Shown: in pieces, positions 15,072 to 25,200 of the stretch
Layout of the letters: each line of letters opens with the position of its first letter
How positions within the stretch are numbered: position 1 is the stretch's first letter
DNA from: Planctomycetota bacterium
GTDB taxonomy: Bacteria; Planctomycetota; SZUA-567; H5-PLA8
NCBI GenBank assembly: GCA_016200135.1
Contig: JACQFI010000081.1
Span: forward strand, 1-49,199
DNA: 49,199 nt
Reading direction: 5' to 3'
Translations under genes and position numbers: made by a program
The notes under the pieces: model-generated
The model's database searches: none
Told to the model about the DNA's origin: nothing
What the model saw: only the letters and a program-made list of their open reading frames with translations

Positions 15072-18029
15072 TTACTTCTGCGCGTCCAGGCCGCAAAGTT
15101 CGCCGTTTTGTAGGGCGAGGAAGATCTTGCCACCGGCGATGGCGAGGCCGTCGTAGACGGGCGGCGAGGGCAGCGCGGCTTCACCCGTGATTGCGCCGTC
15201 TTTCAGCGAGAGCACCCACACGTGGCCGCCGGGCTGGCCGTTGAGCGTGCCTGCGACGACGGCGCGGTCGGTGCCGAGGCCCACGGCCGTGAGGTTCACG
15301 CCGCCGGCGAACTTGACCGACCAGAGGGCCACAGGAGCGGGCGCGGGCTTGCCGGGTTCGGCCTTGGGCGCGGGGGCCGAGGGCGGCGGGAAGGCGGAGC
15401 AGCCGCCGCCGGCCTGGAGTTTGAGCGTCGCGTTCCACGCGTGCAGGTCGCGCTTATCGAGCCGGAAGCCCATACCCATCAGGTTCTCGTCGAGGATCGG
15501 GTCCATGTAGGCGCCCTTGGACTTCTCGGCGCCCGCGGCGGGGCCGCCGGTCTTCGGGTCGAGCTTGCTGTCGTTCCAGACCACCGCGTTGGCTTCCACG
15601 CGCAGCAGGTCGTTGCGGTGCTGCGGGCCCGGGGCGATGCATTTGCTCCAGATAGCCTTGCCCGTCGCCGGCTCGAGCGCCATCACGGCCACGCCGCCGT
15701 CGGCTTCGGAGCCGCGGCCCGCATCGACGAAGAGGACGCCATCCTGCACGGCGACGGTTCCGACGGCGGGCCAGATCGATTCCACTTGGCCCTGCACGAC
15801 CATGCGGCGTTCGAGCGGGGCTACACGCGTGCGCCAGGCCAACTGGCCGTCCTTGGCGCGCAGCGCGTAGACCCAGCCGTCGTGGCAGCCGGCGAAGCAG
15901 TAACCTTTATATAAGGTGGGCGCGGAGTCGATGCGCACGCCGAGCAGCACGCGCCAGGCGGCCTTGCCGCTCGCGGCGTCGCAGGCGAACACTTCGCCGC
16001 TCTCGCACGCGGCCGTGACCACGATGCCGCCGGAGGCCACGGGCGGCGTGAGCAACTGTTCGAGCCGCGCTTTCCAGGCCTGGGCCAGGGGCGCGTCGGA
16101 GTCCTTCGCGAGCGGCGTGTGCCACGTCAATGCGATCTTTTCCGGGACCGCGGCGGCGGTCGCGGAGGCGCGCGCAGCGTCGGCGCGGTACATCGGCCAG
16201 CCGGGCTCTGCGGTGGCAGCGCTTTCCACCTTGCCGAAGGCAGGGCCTTGTTCGATGGGGCGGGCTTGCTCGAAATCGGCCGGCGTAAGTTCCGGACCGT
16301 TGGGCCCGAAGGCGAGGAAGCCGAGCAACTGGCCAGGCGCGCACTGGCAGTTGTTCTGCGCCGTGTAGAGCATGCCGTTGGCGGGCACCATGCCTTCCAT
16401 GCAGGCGCCGCGCGCGGCGCGGAAGGCGAAGGTCTTGGCCTTCGCGTTGGGATCGTCCTTCTCGGGAAATTCGATGTACGTGCAGCCGCGGCTTTGGGTC
16501 ACGATGTTGCCGACGAGCACCGAGGGCGTGCAGCCCTGGTTGGGAATCCAGGTGGGCGCGCGGCCCTTCACTTCACCCGTGAGCGGGTCGCGCTTCTGGT
16601 TCTTGTACCAGAGCAGGCCGTCGACGATGGGCGTCCAGAGCCAGGGCGTCTGGCCCGGCTTGGCGTCGGCCTTCACTTCGATCTTGTCTTCCCACGTCAC
16701 GTGGCCGTCTTTTTCGGAGAGGATCGCGACCGATTCGCTGCGGCGCTTGGTGACGATCACGAAGCCCGCGCCGGCGACGCTCAGTTGCAGGTCCGGGTCG
16801 GAGCCGAACTTCGTGTGGTCCATGCGCCAGCGCTCCTTGCCGGTCTGGATATCGACGGCGATGACTTCCTGCGCGGTGGGCGGGTTGCCGGTCTGCGCGA
16901 GCACGTAAACGGTGTCGCCCGCGGCCTGCGCGCACTGCGCCGTGACGGGCAGCGACCACTTGGGCGCGCCGGTCTTGGTGTCGAAGGCTTCGACGCTGCC
17001 GTTGGTGGACTTGTTCACCCAGGTGGCCCAGAGGCTGCCGTTGACGAGCGGCGACTTCGAGGCCTCCTTGCCGTCCCAGCAGACCGCGACGAAGACCTCC
17101 TTGTGGACGAGGATGCGGACGGGCGGGTACTTGGTGGGGAACGTGAAGGCGATCTGGCCGGTCGCGGCGTCGACGGAGACGGGCTTGTCCTTCTTCACGG
17201 CATAGACGTGCTTGCCGTCGGCGGCGAGGGGGCCCGCGTTGAGCCAGAAGAGCGCCGCGCCGTCGTCGGTGGTCTCGCAGTTCAGCTTCCAGAGCGGGAG
17301 GCCGTTGAAGGCGTCGCGCGCGACGAGGTAGTGGTCCTTCTTTTTGCCGCCGAGGTTTTCGACTTCCGAAGAGCTGAGCGCGAAGCAGCGCCCGCCCGAG
17401 ATGATCCAGCCGCGCACGGAGGCCCAGCGGTTGATGTTCTTGGGCAGGCCGTCGATCCAGCGCAGGCCGATGGGGAAGCGCAGCACTTTATCGTTGGAGA
17501 CCATGGTGTCGCCGGCGTCGTGGTGGACGTGGGCCCATTCGTCCATGCCCGTGGGCCGCGGCTTGATGTCGGCGGTCCATTTGCCGTTCTTCAACGAGAC
17601 GACCGCGCCTTCGGGCGCGACGACGCGCAGCACGTCGTCCATCGTCACGCCCTTGCTGGTGAGCGCCGAGGGGTCCTCGAGCACCACGATATTGGCGAGA
17701 TCGTTCACGTACGGGAGCGGCTTGAGTTCGACGCATTCGGCCACCGCGCGGCCGGGGACATCCTTGGCCTGGATGGCCGCCTTGGCGCGGGCGAGCGACG
17801 CGGCGTCGAACGCGAGGCCGTGGACGAGCATGCGGCTCTGAGAGGCAAGTTCGGCCAGCAGCGCGGGCGACTGTTCGCGCCCGCAGCCCAGGACCACGCA
17901 GAGGCCCTGGTCGCGGCCGGCGGCTTTGAGGATCTCGCGGGCGGAGCCGGGGTCGTCGGTGGCGGAAGCCAAGGCGGCTGCTATTCCCACGAACGCCAAG
18001 CCGAGCAGGATCGTTGCAGACATGCGCAT
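15072..18029 (-). CDS. secreted fusion of a methyltransferase-like Rossmann domain and a PQQ-type beta-propeller
   Basis: About 985 residues from the ATG at 18029; a second ATG at 18023 is equally possible. A signal peptide (MSATILLGLAFVGIAAALASA) is followed by a domain of about 130 residues reading GLCVVLGCG, LVHGLAFDAASLARAK, PLPYVNDLANIVVLED and VLRVVAPEGAVVS. These are the strand order and motifs of class I SAM methyltransferases. After MDEWAHVHHDAGDTMVSND comes a long propeller with blades such as VDAATGQIAFTF, AVDIQTGKERWRMD, CDAASGKAAWRVL and ALRAKDGQLAWRT, ending LCGLDAQK. The Rossmann domain would be exported, where SAM is not expected, so it may bind another ligand. Substrate and role are unknown. 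Confidence 0.88.
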   Translation of the reverse strand: MRMSATILLGLAFVGIAAALASATDDPGSAREILKAAGRDQGLCVVLGCGREQSPALLAELASQSRMLVHGLAFDAASLARAKAAIQAKDVPGRAVAECVELKPLPYVNDLANIVVLEDPSALTSKGVTMDDVLRVVAPEGAVVSLKNGKWTADIKPRPTGMDEWAHVHHDAGDTMVSNDKVLRFPIGLRWIDGLPKNINRWASVRGWIISGGRCFALSSSEVENLGGKKKDHYLVARDAFNGLPLWKLNCETTDDGAALFWLNAGPLAADGKHVYAVKKDKPVSVDAATGQIAFTFPTKYPPVRILVHKEVFVAVCWDGKEASKSPLVNGSLWATWVNKSTNGSVEAFDTKTGAPKWSLPVTAQCAQAAGDTVYVLAQTGNPPTAQEVIAVDIQTGKERWRMDHTKFGSDPDLQLSVAGAGFVIVTKRRSESVAILSEKDGHVTWEDKIEVKADAKPGQTPWLWTPIVDGLLWYKNQKRDPLTGEVKGRAPTWIPNQGCTPSVLVGNIVTQSRGCTYIEFPEKDDPNAKAKTFAFRAARGACMEGMVPANGMLYTAQNNCQCAPGQLLGFLAFGPNGPELTPADFEQARPIEQGPAFGKVESAATAEPGWPMYRADAARASATAAAVPEKIALTWHTPLAKDSDAPLAQAWKARLEQLLTPPVASGGIVVTAACESGEVFACDAASGKAAWRVLLGVRIDSAPTLYKGYCFAGCHDGWVYALRAKDGQLAWRTRVAPLERRMVVQGQVESIWPAVGTVAVQDGVLFVDAGRGSEADGGVAVMALEPATGKAIWSKCIAPGPQHRNDLLRVEANAVVWNDSKLDPKTGGPAAGAEKSKGAYMDPILDENLMGMGFRLDKRDLHAWNATLKLQAGGGCSAFPPPSAPAPKAEPGKPAPAPVALWSVKFAGGVNLTAVGLGTDRAVVAGTLNGQPGGHVWVLSLKDGAITGEAALPSPPVYDGLAIAGGKIFLALQNGELCGLDAQK

Positions 18030-18201
18030 GGTCGAAAACCCTTTTTTGTAAAGCAAATAGTGCAGGAGAAGCTCCTTAAATGATGTACACCTTAATGGCT
18101 AATACAAGCGGCGGCGGATGCAAAGAAATCCACCTTTTTGGGGTGTGAAAGGGCTTAGCCACCTTGCGGTTACAAGGCTTTGGGGAAGAATACGGGCAAG
18201 C

Positions 18202-18987
18202 ATGGAAATTACAGCGTCCCCAGGCCAGGACGTGCAGGACTCCGGCGCGAAGCCGGCGGCCCCGCCGTCGGTGGTCGTCGAGGGCGCGAAGAAGTTCTAT
18301 TACATGGGCGGCGAGACCGTGCGCGCGGTGGACGGCATCGACCTGCGCATCGAGCGCGGCGAGTACGTCTCGATCATGGGGCCGTCGGGGTCGGGGAAGA
18401 CCACGCTCTTCAACATCGTGGGCGGGTTGACCAAGCCGACTGAAGGCACGGTCTACATCGACCGCACGGACATCAGCAAGCTGGACGCGGGCGAGCTGGC
18501 GTGGCTGCGCTGCCGCAAGATCGGGTACATCTTCCAGACCTTCAACCTCGTGCCGATCATGTCGGCGCTGCAGAACGTGATGCTGCCGCTGATCTTCGCG
18601 GGCATCGAACGAACAGAGCGCGAAGACCGCGCGTTCGCGATGCTCAAGCTGGTCGGATTAGGCGACCGCGCGACGCATAAGCCGACGGAACTCTCCGGCG
18701 GCCAGCAGCAGCGCGTGGCCATCGCGCGGGCGTTCGTGAACAACCCGGCGATCGTGCTGGCCGACGAGCCCACCGGCAACCTGGACCTGAAGACCGGCCT
18801 GCACATCATCGACATGATGATCGAGATGAACAAGACCCGCGGCGTGACGATGCTCTGCAACACCCACGACCAGAAGATCATCAAGGCCTCCGACCGCATC
18901 GTGTGGGTCTGCGACGGCAAGGTGGAACGCATCGAACGGCCCGCCGAGGCGCAGGCGGCGTTCCAGGACGGAGCGGCGAAAACATGA
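18202..18987 (+). CDS. ABC transporter ATP-binding protein (MacB/LolD type)
   Basis: A 261-residue ATPase from the ATG at 18202. It has Walker A GPSGSGKTT, Q-loop FQTFNLVP, signature LSGGQQQR, Walker B IVLADEP with PTGNLD, and H-loop NTHD. This set is typical of the MacB/LolD/FtsE subgroup that drives FtsX-type permeases, which use ATP to move lipoproteins, peptides or to trigger periplasmic enzymes rather than to import solutes. Its TGA overlaps the ATG of the FtsX-like gene at 18984 (ATGA), so the two are translationally coupled. It is the only ATPase in the cluster and would have to serve both FtsX proteins. Confidence 0.95.
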   Translation: MEITASPGQDVQDSGAKPAAPPSVVVEGAKKFYYMGGETVRAVDGIDLRIERGEYVSIMGPSGSGKTTLFNIVGGLTKPTEGTVYIDRTDISKLDAGELAWLRCRKIGYIFQTFNLVPIMSALQNVMLPLIFAGIERTEREDRAFAMLKLVGLGDRATHKPTELSGGQQQRVAIARAFVNNPAIVLADEPTGNLDLKTGLHIIDMMIEMNKTRGVTMLCNTHDQKIIKASDRIVWVCDGKVERIERPAEAQAAFQDGAAKT

Positions 18988-19631
18988 GCGCCGCGCCGCC
19001 GCCGCCCGAGCCCGAGGACCACGGGCGCTCGCAGCTTCCTTTGCGCGAGGCGCTGACGTTCTTCGTCTTTCAGTCGCTGCGCTTGCGGCTCGGGCGGCTG
19101 GTCGTGGTGCTGCTCGGCATCGCGTTCGCCATCGCGTTTCTCACGGTGCTGCTGGGCACCGAGACGATCATGAGCGGCATCGACAAGCTCTCCGCGCAGC
19201 CGGGCAACGAGGCGGCCGATGCGGGCCGGTCGTTCCAGCGCTGGTGGATCGTGGTGGCGCTGCTGATCGCGACCGCGGGCATCACCAACGCGGTGTTGAT
19301 GTCGGTGACCGAGCGCGTGAAGGAGATCGGGACGCTGAAGTGCCTGGGCGCGCGGGCGCTGCATATCGTCCAGATCTTTCTCTTCGAGACGATCCTGCTC
19401 GGCACGCTGGGCGGTTTAGCGGGCGGCATCCTGGGCGTCGCGGCGCTGGCGGTGCTCTTTGGCGCGCAACTGGGCGGAGACCTCGCGCTGGTCTTCGGCT
19501 GGAGCGACGTCTTCCGGCTGATCGGGATCTCGGTGCTGATCGCACAGGCGCTCTCGCTGGTCGCGGCGGTGATCCCGGTGGTCTTCGCCGCGCGCATCGA
19601 TCCCGCCGAAGCCATGCGGTACGAGGTGTAG
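18984..19631 (+). CDS. short FtsX-like ABC permease
   Basis: A 215-residue membrane protein with four transmembrane helices. TM1 (RLVVVLLGIAFAIAFLTVLLG) is separated from TM2 (WWIVVALLIATAGITNAVLM) by only about 30 residues. The usual large MacB periplasmic domain of 150-250 residues is therefore absent. The cytoplasmic coupling segment TERVKEIGTLKCLGARALHI and the ending IDPAEAMRYEV are classic FtsX features. It overlaps the ATPase gene by four bases. It probably forms the transporter with that ATPase, either as a homodimer or paired with the giant FtsX fusion downstream (inference). Confidence 0.92.
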   Translation: MSAAPPPPEPEDHGRSQLPLREALTFFVFQSLRLRLGRLVVVLLGIAFAIAFLTVLLGTETIMSGIDKLSAQPGNEAADAGRSFQRWWIVVALLIATAGITNAVLMSVTERVKEIGTLKCLGARALHIVQIFLFETILLGTLGGLAGGILGVAALAVLFGAQLGGDLALVFGWSDVFRLIGISVLIAQALSLVAAVIPVVFAARIDPAEAMRYEV

Positions 19632-19655
19632 CGCCGTGCCTTACGCTTCGTGACG

Positions 19656-19755
19656 TTCCTCCCTCCCCCCTTGAGGGGGAGGGTTGGGGAGGGGGGAAAC
19701 CCCAGGGTAAACCACCCCCCACCCTGGCCCTCCCCCTCAAGGGGGGAGGGGAAAC
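19656..19755. repeat. C/G-rich palindromic element R3 within the transport cluster
   Basis: Two hairpin-forming halves, CCTCCCCCCTTGAGGGGGAGG and CCCTCCCCCTCAAGGGGGGAGG, surround a centre containing GGGGAGGGGGGAAACC and CCACCCCCCACC. The layout is that of elements R1, R2 and R4. It lies in the 180-base gap between the FtsX-like stop and the next start, inside what otherwise looks like one operon, so it may stabilise or attenuate the mRNA. Confidence 0.8.
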
Positions 19756-19811
19756 AGCAGCCGCGTGAGGCCCTGCCCTGTGCATTCATTCGGAGAGGAG
19801 TGCGGGACGAG

Positions 19812-22238
19812 GTGAGCGTTCAGCCGCATGAACCAAGTGTCGCATCCCTCGCCCACGGCTGCGGCGAACGTCCCGCGCTCACCCGCAAGAGCCTGGCGCT
19901 TGGGCTGCCAAGCCTGCTCTTCTGGATCGTACTCATCGGCTGGTCGCTGCCGAACGAGAGCCTCAACCAGCAACATCTGATCCTGATCGCGGGGTTCGGC
20001 GCGATCTTCAGCCTTTTCGCGCTCAAGTACGCGGCGGACTTCCTGCCCGAGCGCCTGCGCCCGAATCCCGCCGAGATGACGTTCGTCTTCGCGCTGCTGC
20101 TCGCGGGCATTCCAGCGGCGGTGCTGGGACGGATGACGCTCGAGTCCGCGATCGCCAACCATTTTCTGGAGAGCGTGGAAGGCGGGCGGCGCGGCATCGT
20201 GCCGGATCTGTGGGCGCCCAATCCGCATCTGGGCCTGGTGCTCAAGCTCAACCCGCCGGACGCGCGCTGTCCGTACGTGGAACTGCCGCCCGACGACGAG
20301 GGCCAGGCGCGCCGCCCGGCGCTCGAGCCGCCGCCTGCTAAGGAGAGCCGGAAGCGCATCGAGGCCAGCGCCGAGCAGGGCCGCGTTGCCCTCGAAGCGA
20401 CGCGCGCGGCGGCGCAGAACTTCGACCGCAGCCGCGAGGTGACGGACACGCTGAAGGAGGCCGAGGAGGCGCAGGACCTCATTTTGGCCGCGCAAAAGGA
20501 AGCGGTTGCGGCCGGGGAGAAACTCGAGCCCCGCCGCGCGGCATATCTGGCTTGGGCGGCGGAGACGCTCGCGAAGGCCGCGGAGCGCGGGCCGAACTGC
20601 GTGACGAACGCCGACGCGGTGCGCGGCTTCCGCAAAGGCAAGGAAGCGGTGCCGTGGGCGGTTTGGCTCACGCCGCTGGGCTACTGGTTTCTGGCGATGC
20701 TCGCGTTTCTGTTCATCCAACTGTTCGGGCTGACGGCGCTGCGCGAGGCCTGGATCGAGCAGGAGCGCCTGCCCTTCCCCATGGCCAAGCTCGCGGAGGG
20801 CGTCCTGCGGCCGGAGCCCGCGAAACCGTGGGGCGACAGCGGCCAGGAGTCGTTCCCGCGCGCGGCGATCGGCGCGGCGTTCTTCGTAGGGCTGCTCTTT
20901 GCCGTGCGCGGGATGCTCTCCATCAGCGAGACGACCGGCGCGCCGGTGCCGCCGACAAACGCGCTGTTGGACCTGGACCTCACGGGCCTGGACCTGATCC
21001 ACGGCGTGACCATGCGCCTGCAACTCTTGCCGTTCGCGCTGCTGATGATGATGTTCTTCCCGCTCGATCTCCTCTTTACGGTAATCGCGGCGTTTCTGGT
21101 GGCGGAGTTCGGCGTGCCGTTCGTGCTGGACCTGCTGGGCATCACCGACCGCATCGGCGTGCGCGGGCTGATCCTGCGTTCGGGCGGCATGCTGGGCGTC
21201 ACGGTCTTTACGCTGATTTTTCAGCGCAGCGAACTCAAGCGGCTCGTGAGCGGCCTGTGGTCGCGCGCGTCCGGAAGCTCTTCCTCGGCACCCTTGAGCG
21301 CGCGCGAACTCTCGGCGGGCTTCGTGCTGGCGCTGGGCGGATTCGGCGCGCTCACCCTTTATGGCGAACGGCACACGGGCCACTCGATCATTTCGCAGGG
21401 CCTGATGCTGCTCTACGTGCTGCTGCTGATCATGATCTACAACCTGCCGCTCATGCGCATGCGCGGCGTGGGGGGCTTCAGCTACTTCGAGTTCAACCAC
21501 ATCCTGCATGTGGGGGGATGGTTCAACTGGCACTGGTGGAAGCAGGTCCACACGGTGCCGCTGGCGCAGGGCTCGCAGATCGTCGCGCCGGACCTGCCGC
21601 TGAATTACATCAGCCTGTACCAGATGGAATCGTTCGGCGCGTACGGGCAGGCGGTGGGGCCGGGCATGCAGTTCCTCGACGCGTACGCGCTGGCCGAAGC
21701 GACGCGCGCGCGGGCGCGGGACATCTTTAAGGGCCTCGCGCTCGGCGTGCTGCTCGCGCTGCTGATCGTGATGCCGCTTTACTTGATCGCCGCGTATCAC
21801 ATCGGCTACGACAACACGCCCTCGGCCGGATCGTGGAACAGCATGTATCTGACCAGCGACAAGGCCTCGCGCTACTACACCAAACTGAATCCGGGCATCT
21901 TCACGTACAACTCGATCTGGTGGGTCGTGGCCGGCGCGGGCCTGATGGGCGCATGCATGTACCTGCGCCGCGAGTACTCGCGCTTTCCCATCGAGCCGCT
22001 CGGCCTGCTGATCGCGGGCTGCGACGGCGGACGCACGATCCTCGGCACGGACACGCTCTGGTTCACGTTCGGCGCGGCGTGGCTGCTCAAGTGGGTGCTC
22101 TTCCGCTGGTACGGCGTGCGCTTCTTTCAGGAAAAGATCATGCCGCTGGCCGTGTACGGGCTCATGGGCATGTGCCTGGGCATCCTGCTGTACCTGTTTC
22201 TCTCGGCGGTCCTGCTTTCGCGAGGAGTGGCGTTTTAG
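19812..22238 (+). CDS. large OPT-like integral membrane protein (transporter-like), first copy
   Basis: About 808 residues. The GTG at 19812 is preceded by GGAGAGGAG at 11 bases; the frame is open further upstream only through the palindromic element, which argues against an earlier start. About 14 hydrophobic helices are spread over the protein. A charged Ala/Glu/Arg-rich helical region (about residues 170-280) lies between the third and fourth. Motifs include EQERLPFPMAKLAEG, GVGGFSYFEFNHILHVGG and GLMLLYVLLLIMIYN. The layout resembles oligopeptide-transporter (OPT)-related families of PVC-type bacteria, and the protein resembles the one at 27508-29493. Substrate is unknown. It lies between the short FtsX and the giant M28-FtsX genes, with a two-base gap to the latter. 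Confidence 0.82.
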   Translation: MSVQPHEPSVASLAHGCGERPALTRKSLALGLPSLLFWIVLIGWSLPNESLNQQHLILIAGFGAIFSLFALKYAADFLPERLRPNPAEMTFVFALLLAGIPAAVLGRMTLESAIANHFLESVEGGRRGIVPDLWAPNPHLGLVLKLNPPDARCPYVELPPDDEGQARRPALEPPPAKESRKRIEASAEQGRVALEATRAAAQNFDRSREVTDTLKEAEEAQDLILAAQKEAVAAGEKLEPRRAAYLAWAAETLAKAAERGPNCVTNADAVRGFRKGKEAVPWAVWLTPLGYWFLAMLAFLFIQLFGLTALREAWIEQERLPFPMAKLAEGVLRPEPAKPWGDSGQESFPRAAIGAAFFVGLLFAVRGMLSISETTGAPVPPTNALLDLDLTGLDLIHGVTMRLQLLPFALLMMMFFPLDLLFTVIAAFLVAEFGVPFVLDLLGITDRIGVRGLILRSGGMLGVTVFTLIFQRSELKRLVSGLWSRASGSSSSAPLSARELSAGFVLALGGFGALTLYGERHTGHSIISQGLMLLYVLLLIMIYNLPLMRMRGVGGFSYFEFNHILHVGGWFNWHWWKQVHTVPLAQGSQIVAPDLPLNYISLYQMESFGAYGQAVGPGMQFLDAYALAEATRARARDIFKGLALGVLLALLIVMPLYLIAAYHIGYDNTPSAGSWNSMYLTSDKASRYYTKLNPGIFTYNSIWWVVAGAGLMGACMYLRREYSRFPIEPLGLLIAGCDGGRTILGTDTLWFTFGAAWLLKWVLFRWYGVRFFQEKIMPLAVYGLMGMCLGILLYLFLSAVLLSRGVAF

Positions 22239-22240
22239 GC

Positions 22241-25200
22241 ATGAACGAGACGGACTTCAATCCCCGGCCCGGCAAGCGGTACTTCCATACCGCCATGGCG
22301 CCGCTGTACCTGGCCCTGTTGGTGACCGCCGCGGCGATGCTCGGCGGCGTCTCGCCCGCCGGCGCGGGACTCGCAGGGCTGGCGGCGCTGGGGCTCGCCC
22401 TGCTGCCGGTGGGCGTGATCCTGGCGGGATGGAAATGGCAGAGCCCCCGGCTGGTTCGCGCGGCGCTGCTGGTGCTGGTGGCCGAGGTCGTGGTGCTCGG
22501 CTGGTCGGTCTCGCCCGGGCGCACGCAGGACTTCGGCGTGCTGAAGCTCGACGAGGCGGCGACGAAAGAGCGCCTGAAGCACGGTTCGGAGCAGGCGTAC
22601 GCGGAGACACTGCGCTGCGCGAAGCAGATCGCGGAGTTGGGGCCGCGCGCGACGGGCTCGGAGGGTCTCGAACGCACGCTCGCATTCGTACAGGCGGAAC
22701 TCGCGAAGCACGGCTGGGACAAAACATCCAAAGGAAATCCGGAGGATCTGGGCGAACCGCCGGCGGAGAAGACGGTGCGGCGCACGGAGTTCAGCGTGCT
22801 CGCGCCGCGCGACGCGGGCAGCAGCCTGGAACTGCTTCCGAATTTGCCCGGCGAAATCGACCGGAAATTCACTGCGTACGCGCTGATGCCTAATGGGGTG
22901 CAGCCGTGCGCGACGCCGGCGGAGGGCCTCACGGGCGAGCTGGTCTACTTGGGCCTTGGCGAAGACGCGGATTGGGAGAAGAAGGAGCTCTCCGGTCGTA
23001 TCGCGGTCTTCGAGTTCGCGTCCAACGACGCGTGGCGCAGGGCGTACGAGCTCGGCGCGGCGGGCGCGGTGATCCTGGAAGGAACGGAGGCGGACGGCGA
23101 GACGGTGCGCCAGGCGGACCAGAAATACGTCGCACTTTTGCCACTGAATTTTTCGAGGCTCTACGTTCACGACGAGCGGCCGGGGACCGTGGAGGCGGTG
23201 CGCGCGGCGGCAAAGAAGGGCGCGCGCGCGATCCTGAACTGCGGCATGCGGCTGGAGAACGCGCCTGCCCCGGTGCTGGAAGCGCTGATTAAAGGCACGC
23301 AGACCGAGCGCGAGTTGCTCGTGATGTGCCACGCCGACGCGCGCGCCGTCGCGCCTTCGTTAAGCTACGGCGGGCAGGAGAGCTTTGCGCTCGGCGCGTG
23401 GCTGGCGCTCTTCGATTACTTTTCGGCGCACCGGCCCGCGTTCTCGCTGCGCTTTGCGCTCACGACGGGGCACTGGCAGTCGCAGGCTGCGGGCCGCGCG
23501 TATGCGTACGCGCTGAAGGACGCCGTGGGCCCGCGCATCGCGATGAGCGTGGGCGTGGCGCTCGATCCCGAGTCCGACGCGCTGATCCTCACCGACGAGA
23601 CGGTCGCGGACTCGGTGCATCCATCGCAGTACTGGTGGCTGAAGAAGCTCCTCTTTACCGTGGACCGGCGCGAGCACGGCTGGATCGACCAGATCGAGGC
23701 GCTCTCCGAGCGGCCGGTGCTCGACCGCGGCGACACGCCCTCGAAGTATGCGTTCTACGGCGGGCGGCCGACGATTCCCGGATCCAACTGGAGCCTGTGG
23801 CTCGCGCCCGTGGACCAGTGGCCGCCGCTCTCGCACAGCATCGGCTTCCCGACCGCGAACCAGATGTTGAGCCAGATCGGCGGCATGTCCGTCGCGCTGG
23901 TGACGTGCGGCGGCTACCGGCAGCGGCATTTTACGTGCCAGGACCGCATCGAGCCCTATCTGGCGAAGGCGGAGAATCTCAAGCCGCAACTGGAACTGAC
24001 CTTCGCGCTGCTCGGCGCGCTGGCGGACCTCGACCCCAAACGCTTTCCCGAATATCCGGCGCAGCCGCACCGCGAGTACGGCGGGTACAACGTGGCGGAT
24101 GTGCAGGTGCTGCGCTGGAACCCCGGCATCCTCTGGTACGACAAGGGCCGGCCCAAGAACGCGCGCACGTTCGTGATGCTCGTGCCGGCCGACGCGCGTT
24201 TCTTGCGCGGACGCAACAACGCGTACTGGCCGCGCCCGTTGGCGCCGACGCGCTACACGCACCGGCAACTGCAGTGCCTGGAGACGGTCTACTTCGCCGA
24301 GGCGGGCGAAGACGGGCGCGCGCATTTCCCGAACGTGTACTGTCCGTTCCCGCAGATCAGCTACAACGCGCTCGCGTTCAGCATGGACGCGCAGGGGCGC
24401 ATCACGCACGCCTTCGACCAGGGTTTTCACGGCGACATGGAGTTCCATTTCCTCGAGCGCAGCTTCCACGCGCCGCGCGTGCTCTTCCAGACGCCGGTCT
24501 TCGAGTGCGGCGCGCTGGTGATTCCTGGATTGATGGACCACAACCGCTTCAACATCGGGAGCCAGGTCGAGAACGAGTACTGCATGCAGTGGGGCCTCGG
24601 CAACGATCAGGACGACGCGGAGATTCCGTGGCTGCCCGTGCGCGCGGTGAACGAAGTGACGACTCACACGACGGCCGACGCGTACGCGTGGATCCAGTTC
24701 CGCGATCTCGCGATGGTCTTCCTGAAGCCGGGGCAGCGCTGCGAGATTCGCGCGGGCCATCTCGCGCGCAAGCAGGCGCTCTTCAACGACGACCCGCGCC
24801 TGCGCGCGCGGCTTACCGAGGACGCGCAGCGCGACCACATCCCGCTGGGCGACGCGCTCGCCAAGCTGGATAATTCCGCGCCGGGCGCGCGCGCGCCGAG
24901 CCTTGCCGCGGGCCACGCGCCGGCGCCGGACTACCTGGGCTTTCGCGTCGACCAGGGCGAGGAGCGGCGGCTGGAGGAAACGGCGCGGCTCAGCTACGAA
25001 CAACTGGCCAACATCACGCGCAAGCGCCTGGACGAGTACGCCGCGCTGAACGTCCGCAGTCCCTCGGCCGATCTCTTTCAGGCGCGCGCGGAGCGGCAGA
25101 GCCAGCGCGCCGAAGAGGAACGCGCCGCGGGACACGCGGCCGCGGCCCGCGCCGCCGAGACCCTCGCCTGGGCCGACGCGTCGCAGGCGTATACGGGCGC

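Noticed and set aside
16119..18083. Long plus-strand open frame opposite the PQQ/methyltransferase-like gene
   Set aside because: It is an antisense shadow produced by GC-rich codon use. It has no ribosome binding site, and its composition (Arg/Gly/Val/Asp-rich without structure) is that of a reverse-strand frame. The opposite-strand protein has clear domains.
19650..19811. N-terminal extension of the first OPT-like protein through element R3
   Set aside because: The extension would be translated from palindromic repeat DNA. The GTG at 19812 has a good ribosome binding site and begins unique sequence.
19737..21800. 687-codon minus-strand open frame opposite the first OPT-like gene
   Set aside because: Same reason: an Arg/Gln/His-rich antisense shadow of a membrane protein gene.
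21833..22240. Upstream extension of the giant M28-FtsX frame
   Set aside because: It overlaps the OPT-like gene in another frame and translates to Arg-rich sequence. The ATG at 22241 has a ribosome binding site and gives a sensible N-terminal membrane segment.
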